Origin: Ligilactobacillus animalis KCTC 3501 = DSM 20602 | Lineage (GTDB): Bacteria; Bacillota; Bacilli; Lactobacillales; Lactobacillaceae | Assembly (NCBI RefSeq): GCF_001434535.1 | Contig: NZ_AYYW01000003.1 | Location: 124,001 to 188,000 of the forward strand | Length of the DNA: 64,000 bases | Reading direction: 5' to 3' | In this document: positions 1-14,195 of the stretch, piece after piece | Layout: each line of letters starts with the position of its first letter | Position numbering within the stretch: position 1 is the stretch's first letter | Made by a program: the position numbers and the translations under genes | The notes under the pieces: model-generated | The model's input: the letters and a program-made list of their open reading frames with translations, nothing else | Told to the model about the DNA's origin: nothing | Database searches by the model: none

Positions 1-1
1 G

Positions 2-1537
<1,536 letters not shown>

Positions 1538-1560
1538 TCCAATTAGATTGGAGTGATTTG

Positions 1561-3138
1561 ATGCCTATTTCACGACAAAAAAATATTGAATATCTAAAAA
1601 ACAATCCTGATGGCTGGGACGTGATCGTTATCGGTGGGGGTGCAACTGGCTTAGGTGTCGCTGTCGACGCAGCCTCACGTGGTTACAAGACCGTCTTATT
1701 AGAACAAAGCGACTTTGCTAAATCGACCTCAAGCCGTTCGACCAAACTCGTCCACGGTGGGGTACGCTATTTAGCCCAAGGTGATGTCCGCTTAGTGCGG
1801 GAAGCCTTACATGAACGGGGACGCTTAGCACGAAATGCACCTCATTTGGTCAAGAACCAAAAATTCATCATCGCCAACTACAAGTTGTGGGAACAGCCAT
1901 TTTACAGTGTTGGAATGAAAGTCTACGATGCCCTAGCCGGTAAATTAAATATCGGTCGCTCTAAGATATATTCCAAGGCAAAGGTCATCGATGCGATCCC
2001 ACAGATCAAGCATAATAAATTGGTCGGTGGTGTGATGTACTATGATGGTCAATTCGACGATTCACGACTAGCTGTCAATCTCATGCAGACTGCGACTGAA
2101 TACGGGGCAACTTTGGTCAATTACGTCAAAGTGACTTCGGTCCAAAAGAAATTCGCTAAAGTAGCTGGTGTCACCGTAAAAGATGAATTTACCGGCGAAG
2201 AGTTCAGTCTACGTGGTAAAGCTGTCATCAATGCAACCGGGATCTTTGTTGACCAGATCCTTGAGATGGATACCAAAGATCATCAAGCTACCGTACGACC
2301 TTCGCAAGGTGTTCACTTGATCGTCGATGGATCATTTTTAGGGGGCAATGATGCGATCATGGTCCCGAAAACTTCTGATGGACGGGTCTTGTTCTGTGTG
2401 CCATGGCATAATAAAGTCATCTTAGGCACAACGGACACGCCACTAAAAGAATTCACCTTAGAGCCACGGCCACTGGATGAAGAGATCGATTTTATCCTTG
2501 AAACAGCCGGTGAATATCTCGAACGCAAACCAACTCGGGCTGATGTCTTGGCTGCTTATGCTGGCTTACGTCCATTAGCTGCACCAAAAGATGGTGACGG
2601 CGATAAGACTAAAGAGATCTCACGAAGCCACAAACTCTTTTCAAATGAGTCGGGGCTGATCACGATCACTGGTGGTAAATGGACGACTTACCGTCAAATG
2701 GCCGAAGAAACAGTTGATCTAGCCATCAAGGTAGCCGAACTCCCACCAAAAGATTGTGTAACTCGTGAGTTAAAGATCCACGGTGCTAAACAGACGACCG
2801 AAGCCGAACGCAAAGATTGGCGCTATGTTTACGGAAGTGACCAAGCAGCCATCTTACGCCTACAAGAAGAAGAGCCTGAACTTACCTTACCACTTCATCC
2901 TAAATACGAATTTACCGGAGCCCAAGTAGTCTGGGCAGTGCGCGAAGAGATGGCACAAACGCTAGACGATGTGTTAGCGCGTCGGATCCGCGCCCTGTAT
3001 CTTGATGCTCGGGTCGCAAAGGAAATGGCGCCTAAAGTAGCTCACATCATGGCAACTGAGCTCGGTAAAGATCAAGCTTGGGAAGAAAAACAAGTCAACG
3101 AGTTCTGCCAACTCGCTGACGGCTATATTTTACAATAA
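1561..3138 (+). CDS. glpD: FAD-dependent glycerol-3-phosphate dehydrogenase/oxidase
   Basis: Oxidises glycerol-3-phosphate to dihydroxyacetone phosphate, feeding glycolysis. The N-terminus has the dinucleotide-binding motif VIVIGGGATGLGVA (about residues 22-35), followed by the family segment STKLVHGGVRYL, and a C-terminal ITGGKWTTYR stretch typical of GlpD/GlpO. At 525 residues it is closer to the dehydrogenase than to the roughly 600-residue LAB oxidase GlpO, which carries an extra insert, so electron acceptor (O2 or quinone) cannot be settled here. I chose the ATG at 1561, 7 bases after GGAGTG, over the upstream TTG. Second gene of the glp operon; a hairpin terminator follows. Confidence 0.95.
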   Translation: MPISRQKNIEYLKNNPDGWDVIVIGGGATGLGVAVDAASRGYKTVLLEQSDFAKSTSSRSTKLVHGGVRYLAQGDVRLVREALHERGRLARNAPHLVKNQKFIIANYKLWEQPFYSVGMKVYDALAGKLNIGRSKIYSKAKVIDAIPQIKHNKLVGGVMYYDGQFDDSRLAVNLMQTATEYGATLVNYVKVTSVQKKFAKVAGVTVKDEFTGEEFSLRGKAVINATGIFVDQILEMDTKDHQATVRPSQGVHLIVDGSFLGGNDAIMVPKTSDGRVLFCVPWHNKVILGTTDTPLKEFTLEPRPLDEEIDFILETAGEYLERKPTRADVLAAYAGLRPLAAPKDGDGDKTKEISRSHKLFSNESGLITITGGKWTTYRQMAEETVDLAIKVAELPPKDCVTRELKIHGAKQTTEAERKDWRYVYGSDQAAILRLQEEEPELTLPLHPKYEFTGAQVVWAVREEMAQTLDDVLARRIRALYLDARVAKEMAPKVAHIMATELGKDQAWEEKQVNEFCQLADGYILQ

Positions 3139-3148
3139 CCTCCTTTTG

Positions 3149-3186
3149 ACGTAACTTCGCTGAGCTAGCGTGAAGTTACGTTTTTT
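3149..3186 (+). terminator. Rho-independent terminator after glpD
   Basis: The arms ACGTAACTTC and GAAGTTACGT form a stem of about 11-12 bp and are followed by TTTTTT. It overlaps the 3' end of the convergent SecB-like gene at 3176, so the two transcription units share the terminator region. Confidence 0.85.
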
Positions 3187-3595
3187 GACTATTTTCAAAT
3201 GTCTCGGTACTTTTTAGCAAGCCTAGTACATCGACCGTTGGCATCAAAAGCGCATCTTTACCATCCAAAACTGAGACCATGGAGATAATACTTCGAGCAT
3301 ACGGCAATAACAGCGCTACCCCATTTAAGCCTAAATAATCGGTGATCTCATTACGTTCGAGCTTGGTCGTAAGCGTAAAATACCCCCATAATTCTAAATA
3401 AAGTTCTTCACGTTTTCCGTGATACACGGTCGTCAATTCAACCCGAGCATTTTTATTATCAGGCGTTGTTTTAATCATACTGCTAACTTCGAGATTTTTC
3501 CCCTTATCTGCAACTAATATCTCGGCCTTTTCTTGGCGCTGAAATACCAATTTATGGATCTGATACTTTTGAAACTCTACATTTTTAGCTTCCAT
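3176..3595 (-). CDS. SecB-like chaperone (candidate TA-associated)
   Basis: A 139-residue protein resembling the SecB family. The diagnostic C-terminal half is clear: ALLLPYARSIISMV followed by LLMPTVDVLGLL aligns with the E. coli segments ILFPYARECITSMV and LNLAPVNFDALF. The N-terminal FQKYQIHKLVF fits the first SecB strand. Firmicutes generally lack SecB for bulk export; stand-alone SecB-like proteins in other bacteria often act as chaperones of toxin-antitoxin pairs. The gene overlaps the preceding 85-residue gene by 19 bases, so the two are translationally coupled. I chose the ATG at 3595 after GGGGGTGG. Role as an antitoxin chaperone is inferred from context. Confidence 0.75.
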   Translation of the reverse strand: MEAKNVEFQKYQIHKLVFQRQEKAEILVADKGKNLEVSSMIKTTPDNKNARVELTTVYHGKREELYLELWGYFTLTTKLERNEITDYLGLNGVALLLPYARSIISMVSVLDGKDALLMPTVDVLGLLKSTETFENSQKT

Positions 3596-3834
3596 TGTTG
3601 CCACCCCCGTACTACTCCTTGACCACATTCACCACTTTCAAGATAGTCAGTTCTCTCAGGACCTTGATTAGTATGGATCTCACTGACAACTAATGGTCCC
3701 ATACCATAAACATGACGAACATGACGTTGATTAGCATATTGAACAAATCCTGTACTAAATTCTTTTTGAAACTCAGGATCTTCTTCTAATCGGCGTGCTA
3801 GCTCATCTAAACGCTCACGTACTGACTTGACCAT
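3577..3834 (-). CDS. small hypothetical protein, candidate antitoxin of SecB-like triad
   Basis: An 85-residue protein with a charged helical N-terminus (residues 1-25, many Arg, Glu and Leu) and a C-terminal tail with HVYGMGPL and YLESGECGQG. I do not recognise a family. Its start is fixed by GGGAGGAAG 7 bases before ATG. It overlaps both neighbours, by 28 bases with the upstream gene and 19 bases with the SecB-like gene, so all three are made together. In known tripartite systems the chaperone recognises a C-terminal tail of the antitoxin, and the position between putative toxin and chaperone fits. Function is inference. Confidence 0.55.
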   Translation of the reverse strand: MVKSVRERLDELARRLEEDPEFQKEFSTGFVQYANQRHVRHVYGMGPLVVSEIHTNQGPERTDYLESGECGQGVVRGWQQWKLKM

Positions 3835-4343
3835 AGATCTTCCTCCCTTGCTATTCTTGCACTTTGTAATAGCTCATTATACCCTGGTTTAATACAATAA
3901 ATGACTTTGATCCGATTACTCAAATTTCCATATTTGTCATGGAAAGCGGTTGTTTGGGGTGTCTTGTCATATCTACCAAATCCCCGAACAACTTTTAACT
4001 TGGCTTTTTGACAAAGATAATCGATTTTTATTCCTACGGGTGTCGTTTCGGAAAAGCCTGCTAAATAACTACTAAATGCCAATACGCGTTCTTGCTCAAG
4101 GTCTGTCAGATATAGTAGATCTTTTTCGTAATCAAATTCCACACTACATTCGACGATCTGAGTTGGGCCAGCTTTTTGCATTTGCCAGTAACGAGTATTA
4201 CCAAAATTATCCCAAAAATACATCCCATCACCTTCCCAATAGATGTCCATTGGATGGTTACTTACAACCGATCTTAGCGCTAAAAGTTCGGCTACGATCG
4301 GCGTAAGATTGCAGTGAAATAGCGGTATTTTCATATTAGGCAT
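3807..4343 (-). CDS. hypothetical protein, candidate toxin of SecB-like triad
   Basis: A 178-residue protein beginning IPLFHCNLTP and continuing to GMYFWDNFGNTRYW. This spacing of an N-terminal FH(C/G) and a later GxYFWDN is reminiscent of ADP-ribosyltransferase-fold toxins, which begin with a Tyr/Phe-His-Gly strand and a GxYf motif; the likeness is weak. The start at 4343 follows AAGGGGGATC at a good distance and avoids an upstream ATG without a ribosome site. First gene of a three-gene overlapping operon. If not a toxin, it could be any LAB accessory protein. I am confident of the gene, not of the function. Confidence 0.55.
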   Translation of the reverse strand: MPNMKIPLFHCNLTPIVAELLALRSVVSNHPMDIYWEGDGMYFWDNFGNTRYWQMQKAGPTQIVECSVEFDYEKDLLYLTDLEQERVLAFSSYLAGFSETTPVGIKIDYLCQKAKLKVVRGFGRYDKTPQTTAFHDKYGNLSNRIKVIYCIKPGYNELLQSARIAREEDLWSSQYVSV

Positions 4344-4399
4344 CCGTTTGATCCCCCTTATAATATGCATAAGTTTTTAGCTTGTCAATGATTTGAACG

Positions 4400-4690
4400 C
4401 TCTATTTATAAAATACGCAAAAAGCACCAAAACTTTTTTTAGAATTGGTGCGTTGCGCAAATTTTATTTTTGCCGTTTTATCCAGTCTTGGTACCAATAA
4501 AGTGATTCTTTGCGTAGGCGCTCCCCAGATTTCTACTCCATCCTCAGATCGACCCTTTGGCAAAGCATCGATCAGCCAGCCCCACTCACTTGCTTTTAGA
4601 TATGGATTTTTCGGCGAAAAAAAGACTCTTCCTGCTGTATTCTTTTTTGTTGTCCACTTAAGACACGACTGTTGTAGTACAACAAATAGA
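4400..4690 (-). pseudogene. remnant of GH1 6-phospho-beta-glucosidase
   Basis: On the minus strand one frame reads NPYLKASEWGWLID, which matches the conserved C-terminal block of GH1 6-phospho-beta-glucosidases (NPYLKxSxWGWQID). Neither an N-terminal catalytic domain nor a start codon is present, and the frame runs out into AT-rich sequence. This is therefore a short scrap of a PTS beta-glucoside gene left by deletion. The overlapping plus-strand reading frame here is a shadow. Confidence 0.55.
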
Positions 4691-4787
4691 CAAGATCTAC
4701 GCCCACTGCTTGCAAGTGGTTGCGTATTGCGTACGATTTAATATAAAATTAAGCTTTATTATTTTTCATATAAATGAGTTTTGATAG

Positions 4788-5513
4788 TGAGTAGTTTATT
4801 TGCATTTATCTTTTTATGCGCTCTCATCAGTAGTATTTATTTTTGGAAATTCAAGCCAAAAAAAACGCCACGCTAAAGCTAGCATCATCGTTGCGGTGTT
4901 AGCCTTTATCTTATGTGGAGCCTTTGCGCCAACCACTAAAACAGAAGCTGATAGTTCAGAAGCACAGGCTAGTTTGAGTTTCAAAAAGAAAGCAGATGAA
5001 GCTAAAAAGCGTTCCGAAAGTATCGCCTCGTCTGCTAAAGCTGAATCTAAACGCAAAGCGAGAGAGAAAAAAGCTGCTAGTGAAAAGAAAACCCGTGAAG
5101 AAGCTGAAAGTAACAAAGCAGCATCCGAAAGCATTGCTCAAGCACAAGCTTCATCAGAAAGTTTAGCCCGAGCAGAAAGTGAACGCGTAGCAAAATAAGA
5201 AGCCAGTCGAGCTAGCGAAAGTGCTAAAGTACAGGCACAAGCTGAGTCAGAAAGCGTCGCTGCTGCACAAACTGCAGCTGATCAAAGCTCTACTGTAGAG
5301 CCTGCTGCCTCAAATGGAGGCGGTCACCCCGTCAATAACGGTGACATGAATACCGCAGATGCCAATGCACAAGGTGTGATCGTGGGCAATGCCAATAGCA
5401 TGATCTATCATGTCCCAGGCCAACGAGGCTACCGTATGAATTCATCCAATGCGGTCTATTTCAATACCGAAGCTGAAGCCCAAGTAGCTGGTTACCGTAA
5501 AGCCTACAGATAG
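4788..5513 (+). pseudogene. broken sunset-domain membrane protein
   Basis: A two-lesion version of a common LAB surface protein. From GTG 4788 the frame encodes a first membrane segment (SSLFAFIFLCALISS), then shifts at a run of eight A (about 4856-4863) into a second membrane segment (IIVAVLAFILCGAF). A Ser/Ala/Lys/Glu-rich coiled stretch follows. An in-frame TAA at 5196-5198 then interrupts the gene where the intact paralog at 5662 has GAA. After the stop the frame continues to a C-terminal domain with YHVPGQRGYRMN and VYFNTEAEAQ, as in sunset-type domains. The same C-terminal domain ends the next gene. No good ribosome site is visible, so probably not expressed. Confidence 0.7.
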
Positions 5514-5518
5514 CCGAT

Positions 5519-5550
5519 AAGAGTACGTTTTTCTAGCGTGCTCTTTTTTA
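5519..5550 (+). terminator. terminator after broken sunset gene
   Basis: AAGAGTACG and CGTGCTCTT pair with one G-T wobble around a short loop, followed by TTTTTT. Confidence 0.6.
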
Positions 5551-5661
5551 GTACGATCACACTAAATTAGCGGTTTTATACAGCGATCTCCTTTTGTGAA
5601 ACCCCTACTATTTCAGTAAAATTAAATTATATTTAAAAATAAATCTAAGGGGTATGTCATT

Positions 5662-6192
5662 ATGGAGAAAACGTCTAAAAAGCACTCTTTATTGAGTGTT
5701 ATCGCAATTATTTTTCTATCATTTTCATTTCTGACAGCTTGCTCTAGTGGTAGCGAGGATAGTTCAGAAGCTGAAGCACATTCAGAAAGCATTGCTAAAG
5801 AAGAAAGCGAAAAGGCTGCTAGCGAAGAAGCTGAAAGTGAACGTGAAGAGTCAGAAAGTATTGCCGAATCCGAGAGTGAGGAAGCCGAAAGTGAACGTAT
5901 CGCGCAAGAAGAAGCAAGTCGAGCTAGTGAAAGTGCCGCTGCTCAGGCTCAAGCTGAACAAGCACAAGCTAACAATAACGACAACAATAGCCAAGCTGGG
6001 AATGCACCGGTTAACAATGGCGATATGAACACCGCTGATGCTAATGCACAAGGAACGATCTTCGGTAATTCTCGAAGCATGATCTATCATGTTCCCGGGC
6101 AACGGGGCTACCGTATGAACTCAGAAAATGCGGTCTATTTCAACACTGAAGCCGAGGCGCAAGCAGCTGGTTATCGTCGTTCATTGAGATAA
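5662..6192 (+). CDS. lipoprotein with Ser/Glu repeat stalk and sunset-type C-terminal domain
   Basis: A 176-residue exported lipoprotein. A lysine-rich start and hydrophobic core are followed by lipobox FLTAC, Cys at about residue 27, for lipid anchoring to the membrane. Residues about 30-100 are an almost pure Ser/Glu/Ala/Lys stalk, then an Asn-rich linker, then a 40-residue C-terminal domain (MIYHVPGQRGYRMN ... VYFNTEAEAQAAGYR), a domain type often annotated as sunset in LAB surface proteins. Start follows TAAGGGG. The gene is a paralog of the broken gene upstream and has its own hairpin terminator. No enzymatic activity can be assigned; it probably displays the small domain outside the membrane. 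Confidence 0.8.
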   Translation: MEKTSKKHSLLSVIAIIFLSFSFLTACSSGSEDSSEAEAHSESIAKEESEKAASEEAESEREESESIAESESEEAESERIAQEEASRASESAAAQAQAEQAQANNNDNNSQAGNAPVNNGDMNTADANAQGTIFGNSRSMIYHVPGQRGYRMNSENAVYFNTEAEAQAAGYRRSLR

Positions 6193-6197
6193 AATTA

Positions 6198-6238
6198 TAA
6201 GGTCTACAGAAAACGAGATTTTCTGTAGACCTTATTTA
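6198..6238. terminator. strong bidirectional terminator
   Basis: AAGGTCTACAGAAAA and its exact complement around a CGAG-type loop give a stem of about 15 bp with T-rich flanks on both strands. It serves the lipoprotein gene and the convergent gene at 6304. Confidence 0.8.
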
Positions 6239-6303
6239 ATATCATACATATGTTGTATGGGTAACACAGGTTTGTCCAATTGCCTCTCAAAAATGGGACA
6301 ACC

Positions 6304-6849
6304 TTAATCGCTACTACTTTGCCGATAAGATTCTTGCAGTGAAGAAATATATGCTTCTTTTTCTGGGGAAATATAGAATAAATTCTCAAAATCTTGATAA
6401 AAATGGTCTGTATGACAGATAAATGAACCACAATAGACTGGTCTTTCATCCGTTGATTTGTCTGATTGAATACGCTCAATATACTGCGTCCGATGGTTTT
6501 TGGCATCACACTCATAGTACCACGCTGGCGCTTGGGGACCTGGTGCATCGGTATAATCGATCGGATCACCAACAATCTCATATTCACCTGTATTCTCTAC
6601 GGCAGGCGCTACTTCTTCGGTCGTATCATAAGTCGTCTCAGCTTCTGGCACTTCTACTGTGGTGCTTGATGCCTTTGATCTAGACTCACTGCTTCGTTCC
6701 GATTGGGCTTGCGTCACTTTTTCTTGGCGGATCTCTTGTTGGCTCTTGTCGATCTTTTTAGTTGAATTGATCAAAAGTAGCATCCCAATGAGCAATCCAA
6801 CACTAATCGTCACTGCAAAAATACTTAATACTTCTTTCCATCCATTCAT
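6304..6849 (-). CDS. membrane-anchored hypothetical protein (paralog pair, member 2)
   Basis: A 181-residue protein: one N-terminal membrane helix (about residues 8-28), then a conserved juxtamembrane block INSTKKIDKSQQEIRQEKV plus TQAQSERSS, an acidic Ser/Thr/Glu linker with STTVEVPE, then a C-terminal part with WYYECDAKNHRTQYIERI and CGSFICHTDHFYQ. The N-terminal 70 residues are nearly identical to those of the upstream gene at 6874, while the C-terminal domains are unrelated, a modular look. Two Cys-containing stretches might form disulphides outside. Starts at ATG after GGAGGTGCC. No known family recognised. Confidence 0.7.
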   Translation of the reverse strand: MNGWKEVLSIFAVTISVGLLIGMLLLINSTKKIDKSQQEIRQEKVTQAQSERSSESRSKASSTTVEVPEAETTYDTTEEVAPAVENTGEYEIVGDPIDYTDAPGPQAPAWYYECDAKNHRTQYIERIQSDKSTDERPVYCGSFICHTDHFYQDFENLFYISPEKEAYISSLQESYRQSSSD

Positions 6850-6873
6850 GAAGGCACCTCCTTATACATTCTC

Positions 6874-7458
6874 CTATTCCTCATCCCAATTTTTACTATC
6901 TAAATATTGTTTCAACATTTGCGGCCGACTAATATAACCATGTTCCCGATATTCTGAACTTCGCTGTATCTTTTCCATAACTTCTATATTATCCTGATGT
7001 GGGTTCAAAGAAGCTTGCCCCCAAGCTTCAGTACCTGGTCGCCTAAAATAAACTATATTCCAAATTATCCCCTTGTTATCAGTATAAATTTCATCACCTA
7101 CCATGTACCTAGAATACTCATCCTGGTCCATGGTCTCATTTGCTCGATCTCCACCATTCCAATAAGGATCTTCATAAAAATCTCCCATATCATGATTTTC
7201 TATTTGATCGGATATATCACTGCTAGCTACAGCACTTTCATCTACATCATATTCCGGCACTTCTACTGTAGTACTTGAAGCTCCCGCCCCAGATCCACTA
7301 CTTCGCTCTGATTGGGCTTGCGTAACTTTTTCTTGGCGGATCACTTGTTGAGTCTTATCAACTCTTTTAGTTGAATTGATCAGTAGGAACATTCCGATAA
7401 GCAAGCCTAAACCGATCGTCACCGCAAAGGCTAGCAAAATTTCCTTCCAATCATGCAT
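6874..7458 (-). CDS. membrane-anchored hypothetical protein (paralog pair, member 1)
   Basis: A 194-residue protein with the same N-terminal membrane helix, INSTKRVDKTQQVIRQEKV block and STTVEVPE linker as the gene downstream, but with a different C-terminal domain rich in Tyr, Asp and Asn (ESAVASSDISDQ ... YWNGGDRANETMDQDEY ... WNIVYFRRPG). The pair lies 24 bases apart and reads as a tandem duplication followed by replacement or rapid divergence of the exposed domain. Start ATG follows GGGGGTG. Function unknown; the exposed domain is outside if the usual N-in topology holds. Confidence 0.7.
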   Translation of the reverse strand: MHDWKEILLAFAVTIGLGLLIGMFLLINSTKRVDKTQQVIRQEKVTQAQSERSSGSGAGASSTTVEVPEYDVDESAVASSDISDQIENHDMGDFYEDPYWNGGDRANETMDQDEYSRYMVGDEIYTDNKGIIWNIVYFRRPGTEAWGQASLNPHQDNIEVMEKIQRSSEYREHGYISRPQMLKQYLDSKNWDEE

Positions 7459-7582
7459 CTGAGCACCCCCTAGAGCAAATATAATACCTAAAAAATTATT
7501 GTTTTATATCTATATTTTATCATCCATTAGTTATCATTGTATAATTTAAGCGCCACAAAAATGCTTGATTTTTAAGGTAAAA

Positions 7583-8419
7583 CTATCTTTCAACAATAAA
7601 TCTACTCCGATAATCCGTTGGAGTACACTGCATCCATTTATAGAAAAACTTCGAGAAGTATGCTGAACTTGCAAAGCCTAATTCATAACTTATCTCCGTG
7701 ATACTCAGCGAACTCTTACGTAGAAGCGAACATGCTTGCTGTAGCTTTATTTGTTGAATATACGTACTTGGACTCAACTTATGGTAACGCTTAAATAGCT
7801 TATAAATATATGTACGATCAATATTATATTTCAGAGCTAGTTCATCAACTGTTATCCGTTCATTTAAATGTGTATTGATATAGGCAATGATTTCATTGAA
7901 TAACCATTCTGGTTGCGAAGCTGCAATCTTTTCTTGGTGTAAATGTGCTAGGCTATTGAAAATGCTGAAAGCCCCACTCAATAAGGCAAATGTATTTTGA
8001 TCACGAAAATCACAATATACTTGATAGAATTGATGCTCGATCTTACTGTCAAAAGCATTTCGAATAACACAATTTTCTTTATTTAATCCAACTTGATCTA
8101 AATATTTAGATGTAGCTTTTCCAGAAAAATCGATCCACCGATAACTCCAGGGATCTTTGGGATCGGGATAATACCGATTACGACAATTAGCCGGAATTAT
8201 GAAAAAATCTCCTGCCGTTAGTTTAGTCGTTGGAAAAGACGGCATTCCAAAGTAGCCTTGCCCAGCAGTAACATAGTGCAACACCCAATAATCAATCGGA
8301 ATAAATTCAATTTTCTTTGTCGGTCGACATTTCTCATACCCCACTTCACAAAGCGAAAAATCAGACTCTGGCTACTTTCTTTGCGTTAAAATACTAACAT
8401 CATTTATTTGCATCACCAT
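7583..8419 (-). pseudogene. AraC-family regulator of permease-lacZ operon, early in-frame TAG
   Basis: The protein has an N-terminal cupin-type sensor (VLHYVTAGQGYFG ... LTAGDFFIIPANCRNRYYPDPKDPW) and two AraC helix-turn-helix units at the C-terminus (ITVDELALKYNIDRTYIYKLFK; ITEISYELGFASSAYFSKFFYK). The natural start at 8419 has GGAGGTGA in front, but codon 16 is TAG (8372-8374) and the frame continues unbroken after it. A GTG at 8344 could restart translation with little loss. The family regulates sugar genes such as raf and msm; it is divergent from the permease-lacZ operon and probably controls it. Either a recent pseudogene or an N-terminally shortened regulator. Confidence 0.75.
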
Positions 8420-8529
8420 TCACCTCCAGTCAACAAAAAGACAAATTTTGGGAAACATCCTTTATTTTATATATCATGTAAACACTTTAAAATCAAGATA
8501 TACCAATCAATAAAAAGGAGGTTCTTAAC

Positions 8530-13042
<4,513 letters not shown>

Positions 13043-13046
13043 TTTA

Positions 13047-13096
13047 AAGCACCTGTATCTGTGGGTATGATACTCACTGATGCAGGTGCTTTTTTA
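13047..13096 (+). terminator. terminator after lacZ
   Basis: AAGCACCTGTATC pairs with GATGCAGGTGCTT (one mismatch) and is followed by TTTTT. Confidence 0.85.
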
Positions 13097-13117
13097 GAAC
13101 TTTGAAAATATTTGATA

Positions 13118-13753
13118 TCATTTTGCCTTTCCATTTTCATCCATAGGAACTTCTCTATAACCACCGCATTTGACACATTGACTCTTCCAAGTGGCTAATG
13201 GTTTCCATTCATGCACACAGTTTTTATCCGTTTCAGAATACTCTACATACATCCTTTGAACATATTCAGGTTCATTGTCTATACTTCCATCTTCACTACT
13301 ATCAGATACCTCACTACTATAATCAGGCCCTCGTCCTTGATTTGCGCCGGCTTGTCCCATTGCATGATTTCCCTCATCCGGATCATTTGCTGGGCTAGAC
13401 TGTCCACAATATCTACAGATCAGATCATTTACCTCACGCATATACCAGTGATCACAAACTATTTCTGTGACTTCTGCCTGACTTGTTTCAGGTGCTTCTA
13501 TTTGTGTAGCAACTGCAGGTGGGCGATCATTTTCGACCACTGTTCTCTTACTTGCAATACTTTTGCTAACACTTGTTGTCTGTTTAACAACTTGCTCACT
13601 AGTTCTATTACTCTTATTTTGTTGGGTTCTTACCATTACTATAAAAATAAGTGTTAATACACAAGCAACTCCTATACCAATAACAATACTAGAAATTATC
13701 CGTTCTCGCTTATTAGCCTTTTCATAACTCACTCGTTCAGTTCGTTTCATCAT
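13118..13753 (-). CDS. single-pass membrane protein with two zinc-ribbon-like Cys pairs
   Basis: A protein of 211 residues with a basic cytoplasmic head, one membrane helix (ISSIVIGIGVACVLTLIFIVMV, written in two parts: ISSIVIGIGVA and CVLTLIFIVMV), a Ser/Thr linker, and two Cys sets: CDHWYMREVNDLICRYCG and CVHEWKPL ... QCVKCGGYREVP. The spacing of C-x-H then C-x-x-C resembles zinc ribbons. GGGAGTGAGG precedes the ATG at 13753. Its plan (helix, low-complexity linker, small domain) is like the pair at 6304-7458. No family recognised; role unknown. Confidence 0.65.
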   Translation of the reverse strand: MMKRTERVSYEKANKRERIISSIVIGIGVACVLTLIFIVMVRTQQNKSNRTSEQVVKQTTSVSKSIASKRTVVENDRPPAVATQIEAPETSQAEVTEIVCDHWYMREVNDLICRYCGQSSPANDPDEGNHAMGQAGANQGRGPDYSSEVSDSSEDGSIDNEPEYVQRMYVEYSETDKNCVHEWKPLATWKSQCVKCGGYREVPMDENGKAK

Positions 13754-13968
13754 CCTCACTCCCTTAAGTAAGTCACCTCATTACTTATATACGTTAAATA
13801 TTGCTCCCTAAAACTACTTAAAAATTATTTGTTTCTATCTACATTTTATCATTTTTTAATTATAGTTACATAACTAATAATCACGACTCAAATAATGATT
13901 GAAAACAGGAATTTTCCATCAATAATTGGTGCTACTGTAACTAAATAAAGAATCTTCAGTATTCCACG

Positions 13969-14084
13969 CAAGGATATGTTCTTGTCCCCTTATGTCGGAG
14001 GTAGGTTTTAAATTTGACCCTCTACACCAAGGATATTTCTATCTGTTGGTTTTCGTCTCCTTACATCGGAGATAGGTTTTAAAT
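13969..14084. CRISPR. degenerate CRISPR-like repeats beside cas2
   Basis: Two related blocks lie just downstream of cas2. A 30-base block ending AGGTAGGTTTTAAAT (13984-14013) recurs as one ending AGATAGGTTTTAAAT (14055-14084), with 25 of 30 bases alike. A second motif CAAGGATAT recurs at 13969 and 14028. Spacings of 71 and 59 bases differ, so the units are not a regular array. A remnant of a type II array is the simplest reading, given the cas genes; no intact repeat-spacer series is visible. Confidence 0.35.
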
Positions 14085-14195
14085 ACTATACATAAAAATC
14101 AGCGTCAATACGCGTATTTAACAAATAATTCTTGTCCTCAAATTCACCTCATATTGTAAGGAGCGAAACTCCCACAGACCATATCAAGGACAAGT

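Noticed and set aside
4445-4741. 98-residue plus-strand reading frame
   Set aside because: It is antisense to the GH1 remnant (NPYLKASEWGW on the minus strand) and has no ribosome site.
5747-6028. 93-residue plus-strand frame
   Set aside because: A shadow of the Ser/Glu-rich lipoprotein in another frame.
13969-14084. Functional CRISPR array
   Set aside because: Only two imperfect copies with unequal spacing; no regular repeats or spacers.
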